In this document: positions 24,216 to 32,646 of the stretch, one piece after another | Position numbering within the stretch: the stretch's first letter is position 1 | Layout of the letters: each line of letters begins with the position of its first letter | Source: Actinosynnema sp. ALI-1.44 | GTDB taxonomy: Bacteria > Actinomycetota > Actinomycetes > Mycobacteriales > Pseudonocardiaceae | Direction: 5' to 3' | Length of the DNA stretch: 64,000 nt | Assembly: GCF_001984155.1 (NCBI RefSeq) | Contig: NZ_MTQO01000027.1 | Location: 1 to 64,000, forward strand | Notes under the pieces: model-generated | The model's database searches: none | Told to the model about the DNA's origin: nothing | What the model saw: the letters and a program-made list of their open reading frames with translations, nothing else | Translations under genes and position numbers: made by a program

Positions 24216-24777
24216 ACACAGCGGTGACGCCGGCGGCGCGTGCGGCGGCGAGGTCGGCCGCACGGCTGCCGACGAACAAGCTGACGTCGGCCGGGATCGC
24301 GCTCGTCCGGATCGCCGCCGTGATCAGGTCCGGCGCGGGCGGGACGAGTGCGCGGTCCCCGGGGCCGGAGCGCGCGGCCAGGTAGCGCACGTACTGCTCG
24401 AGGTCGTGGAGCACCAGGAACGACCGGATCGCCGCGACGGCGAACCGGCCGACGACGGTGATCTTGACGGCCGCCGCGGTCAGCGTGTCGAACGCCTCGC
24501 CGACGCCGGGCGTCACCCGCGCGGCGAGCAGTGCTCCCTGTTCCATCCGGCACAGCTGGTCGTGCACCGCGCGCTCGGTGGCCGGGCCGATCGTGGCGGC
24601 GTAGTCGAGGACGACGAAGGGGTCTTCGGTCCTCGCCACCTCCGGCGGCAGCCCGCCTTCGGCGACCATCACCCGCAGCGCCTCCGCGCTCGGCAACGCA
24701 GGCGGCAGTTCGGCGATCGGGCCGTCGAACGCGACCAGCACGTGGTCCAGATCGCCCAGCCATTCCTCGACGCGCAT
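24109..24777 (-). CDS. HAD-like hydrolase family protein
   Basis: A 222-residue protein resembling haloacid dehalogenase-type phosphatases. The N-terminal strand HVLVAFDGPIAELP stands where the catalytic DxD motif is normally found, but only one Asp (FDGP) is clear. A later strand FVGSRAADLAAARAAGV corresponds to motif IV (GDSxxDxxxAxxAG), again with the first acidic residue replaced by S/R. It may therefore be weakly active or regulatory. The ATG at 24777 follows GGGGGGA and gives the expected length. Its C-terminus overlaps the convergent cupin gene by 107 bp. Confidence 0.75.
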   Translation of the reverse strand: MRVEEWLGDLDHVLVAFDGPIAELPPALPSAEALRVMVAEGGLPPEVARTEDPFVVLDYAATIGPATERAVHDQLCRMEQGALLAARVTPGVGEAFDTLTAAAVKITVVGRFAVAAIRSFLVLHDLEQYVRYLAARSGPGDRALVPPAPDLITAAIRTSAIPADVSLFVGSRAADLAAARAAGVTAVSTVEQPGYWDALGELVPRSPLRPGRSSSARPEHTA

Positions 24778-25109
24778 GGTCCCCCCAACGGTGCCGAACC
24801 CCGAGAATACGCGGCGGAACGCCTGGTCGGACCCGAGAAATCGGGAAGAAAGGGCAGCCGGTGCCGCCCTGGGTGGGCAGCACCGGCTGACGCCCCCGAA
24901 AAGGGATCGCTCAGCGTCTGCCACGCAGCGAACCCGACCCCCGGTGAAGCGAACCCCCAGGCCGCTTCAGCGAAACTGTACAACACAGTTCCAGTTCAGC
25001 GCTACGCTGGAGCGTGACGGAGTGCGCGAGTAGCGCCTTCGGGGGACGCTATGCTGTGGTGTGTTGTTTTCACCCCCGAAGCGGTGCTACTCATACCCGG
25101 GGAGACGAC

Positions 25110-25625
25110 ATGACACACGACGACGCCAGCCTGAGTGAGCAGCTCAACCGCCTGTTCGACGTGCTGCGCCCAGCGCACTCGCCGGAGCGGTCCTTCACCA
25201 ACCGCGAGGTCGTCACGGCGTGCCGCGCCGAGGGCTGGGACCTGTCGGAGTCACACCTGAGCGAGCTGCGCCGAGGAGTCAAGCAGAACCCGACGCTGCG
25301 CACGCTGAAGGCGGTCGCGTGGTTCTTCGACGTACCGGTCGGCTACTTCACCGACCCGGCGGCGACCGCGGCTGTCGAGCGCACCCTCGCCGAACGGGAG
25401 CAGCGGCTGCGAACGCAGCTCACCGAGAGCCGCGAAGCGCGGGACGACCTGCGTGACGCCGCCCGCGAGCTGCAGGACGCGCTGCGCGCCTCCGGTGTCA
25501 CCCGGACCGCGCGCCGTGACTCGGCCGGCGACGCACGCACAGCGCGGGAGCAGGCCTCGATGATGAGAGCTCTGGCAAAGGCCTTGGTGGAGGATGACGA
25601 CGAGGAGGGCGGGCCCTCCGCGTGA
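25110..25625 (+). CDS. EspR-like XRE-family transcriptional regulator
   Basis: A 171-residue DNA-binding protein. Residues about 6 to 75 form a helix-turn-helix domain of the mycobacterial EspR type (LSEQLNRLFDVLRP, SESHLSELRRGVKQNPTLRTLKAVAWFFDVPVGYF split across it). The rest is a long charged helix (TLAEREQRLRTQL, then RDDLRDAARELQ), likely a coiled coil for oligomerisation, and an acidic tail. EspR controls cell-surface and ESX secretion genes in mycobacteria; the target here is unknown. The ATG at 25110 follows GGGGAGA and was chosen over an upstream frame lacking a site. The stop overlaps the next gene as GTGA. Confidence 0.85.
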   Translation: MTHDDASLSEQLNRLFDVLRPAHSPERSFTNREVVTACRAEGWDLSESHLSELRRGVKQNPTLRTLKAVAWFFDVPVGYFTDPAATAAVERTLAEREQRLRTQLTESREARDDLRDAARELQDALRASGVTRTARRDSAGDARTAREQASMMRALAKALVEDDDEEGGPSA

Positions 25626-26578
25626 CCACGTGGTCTGTGGCGGAGCGGTTGAACTGGCTGTTCGAGGTCCTCGTCGAGTGGGACGCGGACGGCTGGCGGC
25701 ACCGGACCGACGCCGAAGCCGGGCAGGCCCTCGCCGACCTGGGCGGACAGCAGGCCGTGGAGCTGCTGCGCGCCGGTGGCACCCCGATCGCGGACCAACT
25801 GGCCGCGCTCGGCCGGTTCTTCGGCGTCGACCCGGCATTCTTCGGTGACGACCCGGCCGAGGTCGACCGCATCCACGACGACGTCCTCGCCGGTGCGCTG
25901 CGTGATTGCGGCATTCACGCGTACCAGATCTGCCGGGTGCCCCTCCCGCTCGTCATCCTGCGCAAACAGTTACAGACCGCACTGATCCGCGAACGCGCCG
26001 CCATCCTCGTCCCGCGAACGTGGCATGATGATCCACGGATCGACGGGCCGATTCGCGACGGCGGGACAACACCGATGACAGTGACGCCGATGAGCCTGGC
26101 GCAGCTGCGGGCGCTGTGCCGAAAGCTGGTGGACGACCTCGGCATGCACCCGCCCTTCGAGGCGTACGAGTTCTGCGCGCGGCTCGCCGAGCACCGCGGC
26201 CGCCGGATCAAGGTCCGCGCGACGGATCTGGGCGCCACGTCCGGTGTCGGGCACCTCGCCCCGACCGCCGACGTCGACCGGATCTTCGTCGAACGGGATT
26301 CCCCGGCGCCGCAACAGACACTGGTCATCTACCACGAGGTGATGCACATCGTGCGCGATCATCTCGCCACTGGCGACACCGTGACCTGCGGTGTCGGCCC
26401 GGCGGAGGATCCCGAGGCAGGCGCGTACACCGACTGGCGGGAATGGGAGGCCGAGGCCGGGGCGCGTGAGCTGGCGCGGCTGGCGAGCCAACGACCGGCG
26501 CCGAACAGGCTGACGCAGGCGGCGGGCTCCGTCGAGCACAGCATCGCGGCGGCGTTCGGGTTCACGCATGGACGTTGA
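25622..26578 (+). CDS. Fusion of an EspR-like domain with an ImmA/IrrE-type metallopeptidase
   Basis: A 318-residue protein in two parts. Residues about 5 to 125 resemble EspR-like regulators (VAERLNWLFEVL, LAALGRFFGVDPAFFGDD), but the recognition helix region is atypical. Residues about 155 to 318 are an ImmA/IrrE-like zinc peptidase (MSLAQLRALCRKLVDDLG start; HEVMHIVRDH with the HExxH motif; later EWEAEAGARELARLAS). In other actinobacteria the peptidase is usually a separate gene next to an XRE regulator. The join (residues about 128 to 152) reads like a former intergenic stretch, and an internal ATG at 26074 is where a separate peptidase would start. Regulator cleavage by the peptidase, as in ImmA/ImmR, is a plausible role but is inferred. 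Confidence 0.75.
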   Translation: MTTWSVAERLNWLFEVLVEWDADGWRHRTDAEAGQALADLGGQQAVELLRAGGTPIADQLAALGRFFGVDPAFFGDDPAEVDRIHDDVLAGALRDCGIHAYQICRVPLPLVILRKQLQTALIRERAAILVPRTWHDDPRIDGPIRDGGTTPMTVTPMSLAQLRALCRKLVDDLGMHPPFEAYEFCARLAEHRGRRIKVRATDLGATSGVGHLAPTADVDRIFVERDSPAPQQTLVIYHEVMHIVRDHLATGDTVTCGVGPAEDPEAGAYTDWREWEAEAGARELARLASQRPAPNRLTQAAGSVEHSIAAAFGFTHGR

Positions 26579-27752
26579 ACTGGCCATCCGATGGGCCAAA
26601 GCCGCCGTCGTCTGCGCGGTGACCGCCTGGGAGGTCGTTCAACTGACCCGCAGGCCCAAGGACGTCCCGCTGCGGGTCCTGGTCGTGGGCCTGATCCTGT
26701 TGTCCATCACCGCCACCATCGGCATCCGCACGCCGCTGCTCGACCCGATCCAGGACTTCTTCGGCTCGTCGTGGATCCACATCATCAACGGCTGCTGGAT
26801 GTCCATGGCGTACTGCTGGTCGGTGTACTTCCTGCTGGTCAACAACGACCTCACGGCGAAGCTGCGCCAACGCAAGGCACTCATCGAACTCGGCATCCTC
26901 GTCACCGCCATCGTCGTCATGGTGGTGGTCAAGCACATCTCGATCGACGGCATCCAACGACCGGCCAGGAACCCCGCCCGGTTCCACGACTGGGAACGCA
27001 CGGCCTGGTACGTCTCGGTCGCCGGGTACGGCCTGTTCGCGTGGTTCCTCGGCGCGTGGCGCGCGATGGCGATGCGGCGCAAGCTGACCAATCCCTGGGC
27101 GCGCGCCGCGTTCTGGATCGTCGTCGCCGGTGCCGTGGCCATGGCGCTCGGCGTCGACGCCGTGGTACTGACCCGTCAGCTCGCGCGCCAGTTCGACACC
27201 AGCTTCGACCCGGACTGGCTGACCCAGGCGTACTCCATCGGCCAGCTCGGCGGGCAGTTCACCCTGGCTCTCGGCCTGGCGCTGGCGCCGCTGGCGGCGA
27301 TCGCCGCGGGCGTGCGCGCACGGTACGAACGACGGCAACGCGCCCGCTACACCCAGCGGATGCTGCCGCTGTGGCACACCCTGACCACGGAATTCCCTTA
27401 CGTGGCGCTGGACGGCGAGCACGACTTCGACCGCGTCAGCACGGAGATCACCGACGGTCTCAGCGAGCTGGCCAGGGACTGCCCACGGCCGGACGGTGAC
27501 CCCGGCGATCCCCACGTGGCCGCGGACGCCATCGCGACCGGGCTGACCCGGCGGGCAGAACAGCGGCGGACCAGGGAAAACGCGCAGTGGGCCGGAGACG
27601 GGGACACCACGCACGAGCCGCCGTACCCCCGGCTCGAACCCGACTTCCCGGACTGGCGCCGCCGCGCCGAGTGGATGGCCGCTGTGGCCGACGACCTGCG
27701 CACCCGGGGCGTGATCGGTGAGGACAAGCATGAGTCAGCTCGCACAGGCTGA
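26568..27752 (+). CDS. MAB_1171c-family integral membrane protein (putative transporter)
   Basis: A 394-residue protein with about seven hydrophobic segments in residues 5 to 260, followed by a long cytosolic Arg-rich C-terminal region (about 265 to 394). Sequence style and context match the actinobacterial MAB_1171c family, which is routinely encoded next to an XRE regulator and an ImmA/IrrE-like protein. Its function is unknown, and transport is only a family label. The ATG overlaps the end of the fusion gene by 11 bp, so the three genes form one translationally coupled cassette. Confidence 0.8.
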   Translation: MDVELAIRWAKAAVVCAVTAWEVVQLTRRPKDVPLRVLVVGLILLSITATIGIRTPLLDPIQDFFGSSWIHIINGCWMSMAYCWSVYFLLVNNDLTAKLRQRKALIELGILVTAIVVMVVVKHISIDGIQRPARNPARFHDWERTAWYVSVAGYGLFAWFLGAWRAMAMRRKLTNPWARAAFWIVVAGAVAMALGVDAVVLTRQLARQFDTSFDPDWLTQAYSIGQLGGQFTLALGLALAPLAAIAAGVRARYERRQRARYTQRMLPLWHTLTTEFPYVALDGEHDFDRVSTEITDGLSELARDCPRPDGDPGDPHVAADAIATGLTRRAEQRRTRENAQWAGDGDTTHEPPYPRLEPDFPDWRRRAEWMAAVADDLRTRGVIGEDKHESARTG

Positions 27753-28776
27753 AGTACGCCTGTCGGTATTGGACACGTCGCCGATCGTGGCCGGGTCCAC
27801 CCCACGGCAGGCGCTGCACAACACGGTCGACCTCGCGCGACTGGCCGATTGCCTTGGCTACCACCGCTATTGGGTGCCCGAGCACCACAGCATGCGCGGT
27901 GTCGCGAGCTCGGCCCCAGCTGTGCTCATCGGCCACATCGCCAACGCCACCCGGCACCTGCGCGTCGGCGCGGGCGGTGTGCTGCTGCCCAACCACGCAC
28001 CGATCGTGGTCGCCGAGCAGTTCGGCACGCTGGTGGCGTTCCACCCCGACCGGATCGACCTGGGCATCGGCCGCGCGCCGGGCGGCGCGAAACACGCGGT
28101 GGAACACGTCCGGCCGGAACGCGACCGGACGGCCAAGTCGATCCGCGAGCAACTGGAGGAGCTTCTCGGCTACCTCCACCCGCGTGAAGACGACCAGGTC
28201 AAGGCGATTCCCGTGCTCGGCGGCAACGTTCCCGCGCTGTGGCTGCTCGGCCAGACGCCCACCAGCGCGCAACTGGCCGGTGAGCTCGGCCTGTGCTACG
28301 CCTACGCACACCACCTCAGGCCGGACGGCGTGGCGGACACCATGCGGGCCTACCGGGAGCACTTCCGGCCGTCGGCGGCCGTGTCCCACCCGACCGCGCT
28401 GGTCAGCGCGTCGGTGATCGCCGCGGACGACGACGAACGAGCCGAATGGCTCGCCGGGTCCACCCGGCTGAAGGTGCTCAGCCGCATCCGCGGCACCCGC
28501 ATCCGGTTGCCCAGCCCCGAGGACGCGGCGGCCTACCCGTACACCGAGGACGACCGCGCGGAGATCGCCAAGCAGACGGGCCGTGTCCTGGTCGGCGGAC
28601 CGGAAACCCTGACCGAACACCTGCAGAAGGTCCTCGACGACACCGGCGTCGACGAGCTGATGGTGACCACGCCGGTCTACGAGCACGCGGAGCGCCGCCG
28701 TTCCTACGAGCTGCTGGCATCCATAGCCACCAAGCTGACGCCCCCCTCGTACAAGGTGTCCACGGCCGCGCGGTAA
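27730..28776 (+). CDS. LLM-class flavin-dependent oxidoreductase
   Basis: A 348-residue bacterial-luciferase-like monooxygenase of the MsnO8 subtype. It starts with LSVLDTSPIVAGSTP, has the WVPEHHSMRGVASSAP signature, the VGAGGVLLPNHAPIVVAEQF strand and loop, and RIDLGIGRAPGG. These enzymes use FMNH2 or F420H2 to oxidise small organic compounds; the substrate is unknown. The ATG at 27730 follows GTGAGGACA and lies inside the end of the membrane protein gene, suggesting co-transcription. The 3' end overlaps the convergent amidase gene by 73 bp. Confidence 0.88.
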   Translation: MSQLAQAEVRLSVLDTSPIVAGSTPRQALHNTVDLARLADCLGYHRYWVPEHHSMRGVASSAPAVLIGHIANATRHLRVGAGGVLLPNHAPIVVAEQFGTLVAFHPDRIDLGIGRAPGGAKHAVEHVRPERDRTAKSIREQLEELLGYLHPREDDQVKAIPVLGGNVPALWLLGQTPTSAQLAGELGLCYAYAHHLRPDGVADTMRAYREHFRPSAAVSHPTALVSASVIAADDDERAEWLAGSTRLKVLSRIRGTRIRLPSPEDAAAYPYTEDDRAEIAKQTGRVLVGGPETLTEHLQKVLDDTGVDELMVTTPVYEHAERRRSYELLASIATKLTPPSYKVSTAAR

Positions 28777-30260
28777 CCGGGATAGGCGGCGGCTACTTCG
28801 GCGTAGGCATGACCCGGCAGACCCGCAGCCGACAGCAGGGCTTGGGCTGTGCGAGGGTCGCCGATCGGCGGGCGGCCGGGGTGGCGCGGGGTCACCGGGT
28901 CCGTGCCGGGCTTGTTCGGTGGCGTGCGCAGGTGCCAGTCCGTGTCCTGTTGGAACGCGTCGCCGACCCGCAGGACGACTGCCTCGCCGAAGGCCGGACC
29001 GGCGATCTGGCAGGACAACGGCAGCCCCCGCGCGGTGAACCCGATGGGCACGGCGAGAACCGGGTTCACGAGCGTGCTCCAGTACAGGGTGTGCACCATC
29101 GGGAAGATGGCGGAACTGTCCAGTGCGCCGTGGAATTCGTCGAACAGCGGGGCGCCGATCGCCGCTGTCGGCGAGACGATCACGTCGACATCCTCGAACA
29201 GGCGGGTGACGGCGCGCTGAGCGACCTGCCGCAGCCGCTGGGCCTGCACGTAGTCGGCGCCGGACGACATCGCGCCGAGCGCGAGCAGGCCTCGTGTACT
29301 GGTGAAATAGTCCTCCCAGCGTGCGATGAGGTCGCCGCGGTGGTGGGCGAACGCTTCACTGGCGACGGTGACGTAGGCGGCTGTTGTCATCTCGTCCAGG
29401 TACGGCAGTGAAACGTCCACAGTAGATGCTCCACGCCTCACCAGTGCCGCGACGGCTCCGTCGAAAGCGCCTGCCAGGGCGGGGTCGGTACCGTCCGGGA
29501 AGTGACCGGCGCGAACGACTCCGACATGCAGTCCCGACAGATCCGAGTCGAACACCGGACGTTCGGCCCGCCGGTCCGCGATGACGTCGAGCACGGCCGC
29601 GCAGTCACGGGCGCTGCGCGCGAGCGGACCGACCCGGTCCATGCTGTGGCTCAACGGAAGGCAGCCGTCCACCGGGACCAGGCCGTACGTCGGCATCAGG
29701 CCGGTGATCCCGCAGAACGCCGCGGGCATCCGGATGCTGCCGCCGGTGTCCGAGCCGATCGCCGCCGGGACCAGGCCCGCAGCCACCCCGCTGGCGCTGC
29801 CGGAACTGGATCCGCCCGCCCACGCCCGGGTGTCCCACGGGTTGCGCGGGATCGGCAGCGGTTTCGCCGGGTCCGGCACGCCGAAACCGAACTCCATCAA
29901 CGTCGTCTTGCCCGTGATCACCGCGCCAGCCGCACGCGACCGCGCCACCACCAGTGCGTCACGACCGGTGTCCCGCCGCGGGTCGCGGACCAGGCTGTGT
30001 GCCGTGGTAGGTCCCTCGGATGTCATGATCATGTCCTTGACTGCCACGGGAATCCCGTGCAGGGGCCCGCGATCGATCCCGTCGGCCATGTCCCGGTCGG
30101 CCTGGCGCGCGGCCCGCAGCGCATGCTCGTCGAACCGCGCCAGGTAGACGCCTAGCGTCTCGTCGAGGCGGTCGGCCATGGCGAGCGCCTGTTCGACGAG
30201 GTCCACACTGGTCACCTCGCCGGCCCGCAACGCCGCTGCCGCATCCGTCAGTGTCCGCAT
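28704..30260 (-). CDS. Amidase (amidase signature family)
   Basis: A 518-residue hydrolase of amides or nitrile-derived amides. The Ser-cisSer-Lys triad is visible: K75 in VAVKDM, the cis-Ser in AGGSSSGSASG (S152/S153) and the nucleophile S175 in GSDTGGSIRMPA. Length is typical. No signal peptide is seen, so it is probably cytosolic. The ATG at 30260 was chosen because upstream codons are antisense to the MerR gene; 81 bp separate it from the divergent merR start, and the MerR-type operator lies in that gap. The substrate is unknown. Confidence 0.9.
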   Translation of the reverse strand: MRTLTDAAAALRAGEVTSVDLVEQALAMADRLDETLGVYLARFDEHALRAARQADRDMADGIDRGPLHGIPVAVKDMIMTSEGPTTAHSLVRDPRRDTGRDALVVARSRAAGAVITGKTTLMEFGFGVPDPAKPLPIPRNPWDTRAWAGGSSSGSASGVAAGLVPAAIGSDTGGSIRMPAAFCGITGLMPTYGLVPVDGCLPLSHSMDRVGPLARSARDCAAVLDVIADRRAERPVFDSDLSGLHVGVVRAGHFPDGTDPALAGAFDGAVAALVRRGASTVDVSLPYLDEMTTAAYVTVASEAFAHHRGDLIARWEDYFTSTRGLLALGAMSSGADYVQAQRLRQVAQRAVTRLFEDVDVIVSPTAAIGAPLFDEFHGALDSSAIFPMVHTLYWSTLVNPVLAVPIGFTARGLPLSCQIAGPAFGEAVVLRVGDAFQQDTDWHLRTPPNKPGTDPVTPRHPGRPPIGDPRTAQALLSAAGLPGHAYAEVAAAYPGYRAAVDTLYEGGVSLVAMDASSS

Positions 30261-30311
30261 CGATGGTTTCCCCTCTCCTGGACGAAGATCACCCGGCGAC
30301 GATGTTGCCCG

Positions 30312-30334
30312 CTCAACCCGAGTTGAGGTCAACT
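30312..30334. promoter_or_regulatory. MerR/SoxR-like operator between amidase and merR
   Basis: Two overlapping inverted repeats: CTCAACCCGAGTTGAG (30312-30327) and AGTTGAGGTCAACT (30321-30334). The complement of the second reads AGTTGACCTCAACT, containing TTGACCTCAA. This resembles the TTGACCTCAAGT-type operators of MerR/SoxR regulators placed over promoters. It lies 8 bp upstream of the merR start. Confidence 0.6.
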
Positions 30335-30341
30335 GGCGGGT

Positions 30342-30731
30342 ATGGACGCGCTCACCCCGATCCGCGTGGTCGCCGACCACTTCTCGATCCCGATCTCGAC
30401 GCTGCACTACTGGGAGCGGCGCGGCCTGCTCAGCCCGCACCGCCGCTCCGGCAGGCGCTGCTACGACACCGACCAGGTCTACCGGATCGCGTTGATCCAG
30501 CTGTGGCGGCAAACCGGCACGATGAGCATCGACGAGATCGCCGACGTCCTCTCCCGACAATCCACAAAGGACAAGTGGCGGACCACCGTGCACAGCCGCG
30601 TCGGCGCGATCAAGGCGCACATCGCCGAACTCGACACAGCCTTGACGTACCTGACCCACCTGCTGGCCTGCCCGCACGGGCCCGACCTCGAGCGGTGCCC
30701 CGACTTCCGCGCACAGACAGCGATCCCGTGA
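30342..30731 (+). CDS. MerR family transcriptional regulator
   Basis: A 129-residue regulator. Residues about 6 to 75 form the winged helix-turn-helix (IRVVADHFSIPISTLHYWERRGLLSPHRR spread over it; RRCYDTDQVYRIALIQLW). A following helix forms the dimer coiled coil (residues about 85 to 112). It ends with C-x(8)-C in LLACPHGPDLERCPDF, which could bind a metal or respond to thiols. It is divergent from the amidase gene and has a MerR-like palindrome directly upstream, so self-regulation and control of the amidase are likely. The effector is unknown. Confidence 0.85.
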   Translation: MDALTPIRVVADHFSIPISTLHYWERRGLLSPHRRSGRRCYDTDQVYRIALIQLWRQTGTMSIDEIADVLSRQSTKDKWRTTVHSRVGAIKAHIAELDTALTYLTHLLACPHGPDLERCPDFRAQTAIP

Positions 30732-30806
30732 GACCGGGTCACACGAGGGTGTTCGATCGCGGCGCACACGGTGAAGTGGGTGGGTACCGCCGGTTACGAT
30801 TCACCC

Positions 30807-31817
30807 GTGACGACGATCCGGGACGTGGCGGCCGCGGCAGGGGTGTCGATCACGACCGTCTCCCACGTGCTCAGCGGGCAGGGCCGGATCCCGCAGCACA
30901 CCAGGGCCCGCGTGCTCCAGGTCGCGTCCGATCTCGGCTACCGCGCGAACGTCCACGCACAGCAACTGGTCACCCGGCGCAGCCGAACCCTGGCCGTGCA
31001 GATCGCCAACTCGGTGGACCCCAGCGCGGGCGCGGTGCTCGTGCCCAACTCCGAGTACTTCCTCGAGGTGCTCAACGGCGCGGCCGAAGCCGCCGCGCAG
31101 CGCTCGTACGCGACCATCCTCGTGCCGCCGGATGCCGGGCTGGACGGTTTGGCGGCGTTCGGCGTCGACGGCGTGCTGCTGGTGGACCCGCGAGGCGACG
31201 AGCCGTTCTTCACCGGGCGCTGGCAGCGGCGGCCGTTGGTCACCATCGGCCGCCCGATCAGCCCGGCCAGGGAGGTGCCCGCCGTCGTGGACAACGACCT
31301 CGTCGGCGCGGCGGTGCGGATGGTGGATCACTTGTGGCAGCAGGGATACCGGCGACCGGCCCTGATCACCACGGACACCGCCCGGTCATACACGCACGAC
31401 ATCACCGCGGGTTATATCCAGGCCGTCCGGCAGCGCGGAGCGGACCCGCTGGTCGTCGAGATCGGTGAGCCGTCCACTCCGGAGGGCGCGGCCGAGGCCT
31501 TGACCAGCCTGCTCGACAGTGCCGAGCCGCCGGACGCGGTGTTCACAAGTTCGGAGATCCTCGCGCTCGGCGTGCTGCAGGAGGCGACCAGCCGGGGCAT
31601 CGACGTTCCCGGCAGGCTCGGTGTCTGCAGCGCTGTCGACAGCTGCTCCCTGCGGCTGACCTCACCGCAGATCACCGGCATGTCGGTGCACCCGCGGCAG
31701 GTCGGGCACACCGCGGCGACCAAGCTGATGTCGTTGGTGGAGAACGGGATCGCGCAGGCCCAGCGGACCGAGGTCCCGGTCCGGCTCAACCCGCGCGGCT
31801 CGACGGCCCGGTCATGA
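30807..31817 (+). CDS. LacI family transcriptional regulator
   Basis: A 336-residue repressor. The LacI helix-turn-helix covers residues 1 to about 55 (TTIRDVAAAAGVSITTVSHVLSG; LGYRAN hinge). The remainder is a periplasmic-binding-protein-like effector domain (LDGLAAFGVDGVLLVD; AVFTSSEILALGVLQEA). The GTG at 30807 starts the protein exactly where LacI proteins normally begin; the upstream frame adds unrelated residues. LacI proteins usually sense sugars. The nearest candidates are not carbohydrate genes, so the target is unknown. Its last 6 bp overlap the convergent oxidoreductase gene. Confidence 0.9.
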   Translation: MTTIRDVAAAAGVSITTVSHVLSGQGRIPQHTRARVLQVASDLGYRANVHAQQLVTRRSRTLAVQIANSVDPSAGAVLVPNSEYFLEVLNGAAEAAAQRSYATILVPPDAGLDGLAAFGVDGVLLVDPRGDEPFFTGRWQRRPLVTIGRPISPAREVPAVVDNDLVGAAVRMVDHLWQQGYRRPALITTDTARSYTHDITAGYIQAVRQRGADPLVVEIGEPSTPEGAAEALTSLLDSAEPPDAVFTSSEILALGVLQEATSRGIDVPGRLGVCSAVDSCSLRLTSPQITGMSVHPRQVGHTAATKLMSLVENGIAQAQRTEVPVRLNPRGSTARS

Positions 31818-32450
31818 CGTGACCCAGACCCGGTTGGACCGCTCGGTGTCGATCCGGTAGTCGGTGACGCGGATGTCGAACAGCCGTCGCCCCAGGTCAG
31901 CGGCTTGCTCCAGCGGCGACGACGGGTCGCACCGCACCTCTCCTCTGCTGTTGCCGACCCCGATCGCCACCCCGACGAGGTCCTGGTGCAGGTAGCGGGC
32001 CAGCTCCTGGAACTGCGCGGTGAGCCCGAGCGTAGCGCCCCGGTAGCTCTCCTCGCACGAGATCAGCAGCGCCACCTTCTTGCCGGTGAGACCGGGCACG
32101 ACCGCGTCACCATCCGGCGCGCTGCCGGAGGTGTAGCAGAACAGCCTGTCGTAGAAGGTTTTCAGCGCGCCGGACATGCCGTACCAGTAGAGCGGCGTGG
32201 CCACCACGAGCCCGTCGGCGGGGACGACCTTGTCCAGCAACAGTTCGTCGTAGCGGTCGCCGACCGTGCACGCCCCTGCGGCGTCACGGCAGGTCCGGCA
32301 GTCGCGGAACAGCCCCTGCACGTAGTCGTTGAGGTGGACGAGTTCGACGTCGTGGCCTGCCGCACGCGCACCCTCCGCCGCGGCGTTCGCCATCGTCCAC
32401 GAGTTGCCGTCACGTCGTGGGCTCGAGCTGAGCACCAGGACCTTCTTCAT
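31812..32450 (-). CDS. NAD(P)H-dependent FMN reductase, flavodoxin fold
   Basis: A 212-residue oxidoreductase. The N-terminal phosphate-binding loop SSSPRRDGNSWTMAN and the segment VVATPLYWYGMSGALKTFYDR are typical of the IsdA/MdaB/WrbA-like NADPH-dependent FMN reductase group. A Cys triplet (CRTCRDAAGAC) near residue 55 matches the iron-sulfur flavoprotein-type insert seen in some relatives. The ATG at 32450 has the strand MKKVLVLSSS right at the start. It reduces quinones, nitro compounds or metals in relatives; the substrate here is unknown. It converges on lacI. Confidence 0.87.
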   Translation of the reverse strand: MKKVLVLSSSPRRDGNSWTMANAAAEGARAAGHDVELVHLNDYVQGLFRDCRTCRDAAGACTVGDRYDELLLDKVVPADGLVVATPLYWYGMSGALKTFYDRLFCYTSGSAPDGDAVVPGLTGKKVALLISCEESYRGATLGLTAQFQELARYLHQDLVGVAIGVGNSRGEVRCDPSSPLEQAADLGRRLFDIRVTDYRIDTERSNRVWVTS

Positions 32451-32646
32451 GCTGGCGTGCCTTTCCCACGGGACCGTGCAAAAACGGTTTTGCACGGCAG
32501 TGTAGCCCACCGTGGAAGCCTTCGCCCGCCCCACTCGTCCATAGCCGGGCGTTATCGCTGATTGACATGTCCGCCGTCGGCACGAGATCCGATACCGTTT
32601 TTGGTCTATACCAATCCGGATCCCCCTGCTACCCCGGAGACTCAAG

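Noticed and set aside
32562-32596. TTGACA upstream of the protease gene as a promoter -35
   Set aside because: No acceptable -10 at 16 to 19 bp; the nearest match is too far away.
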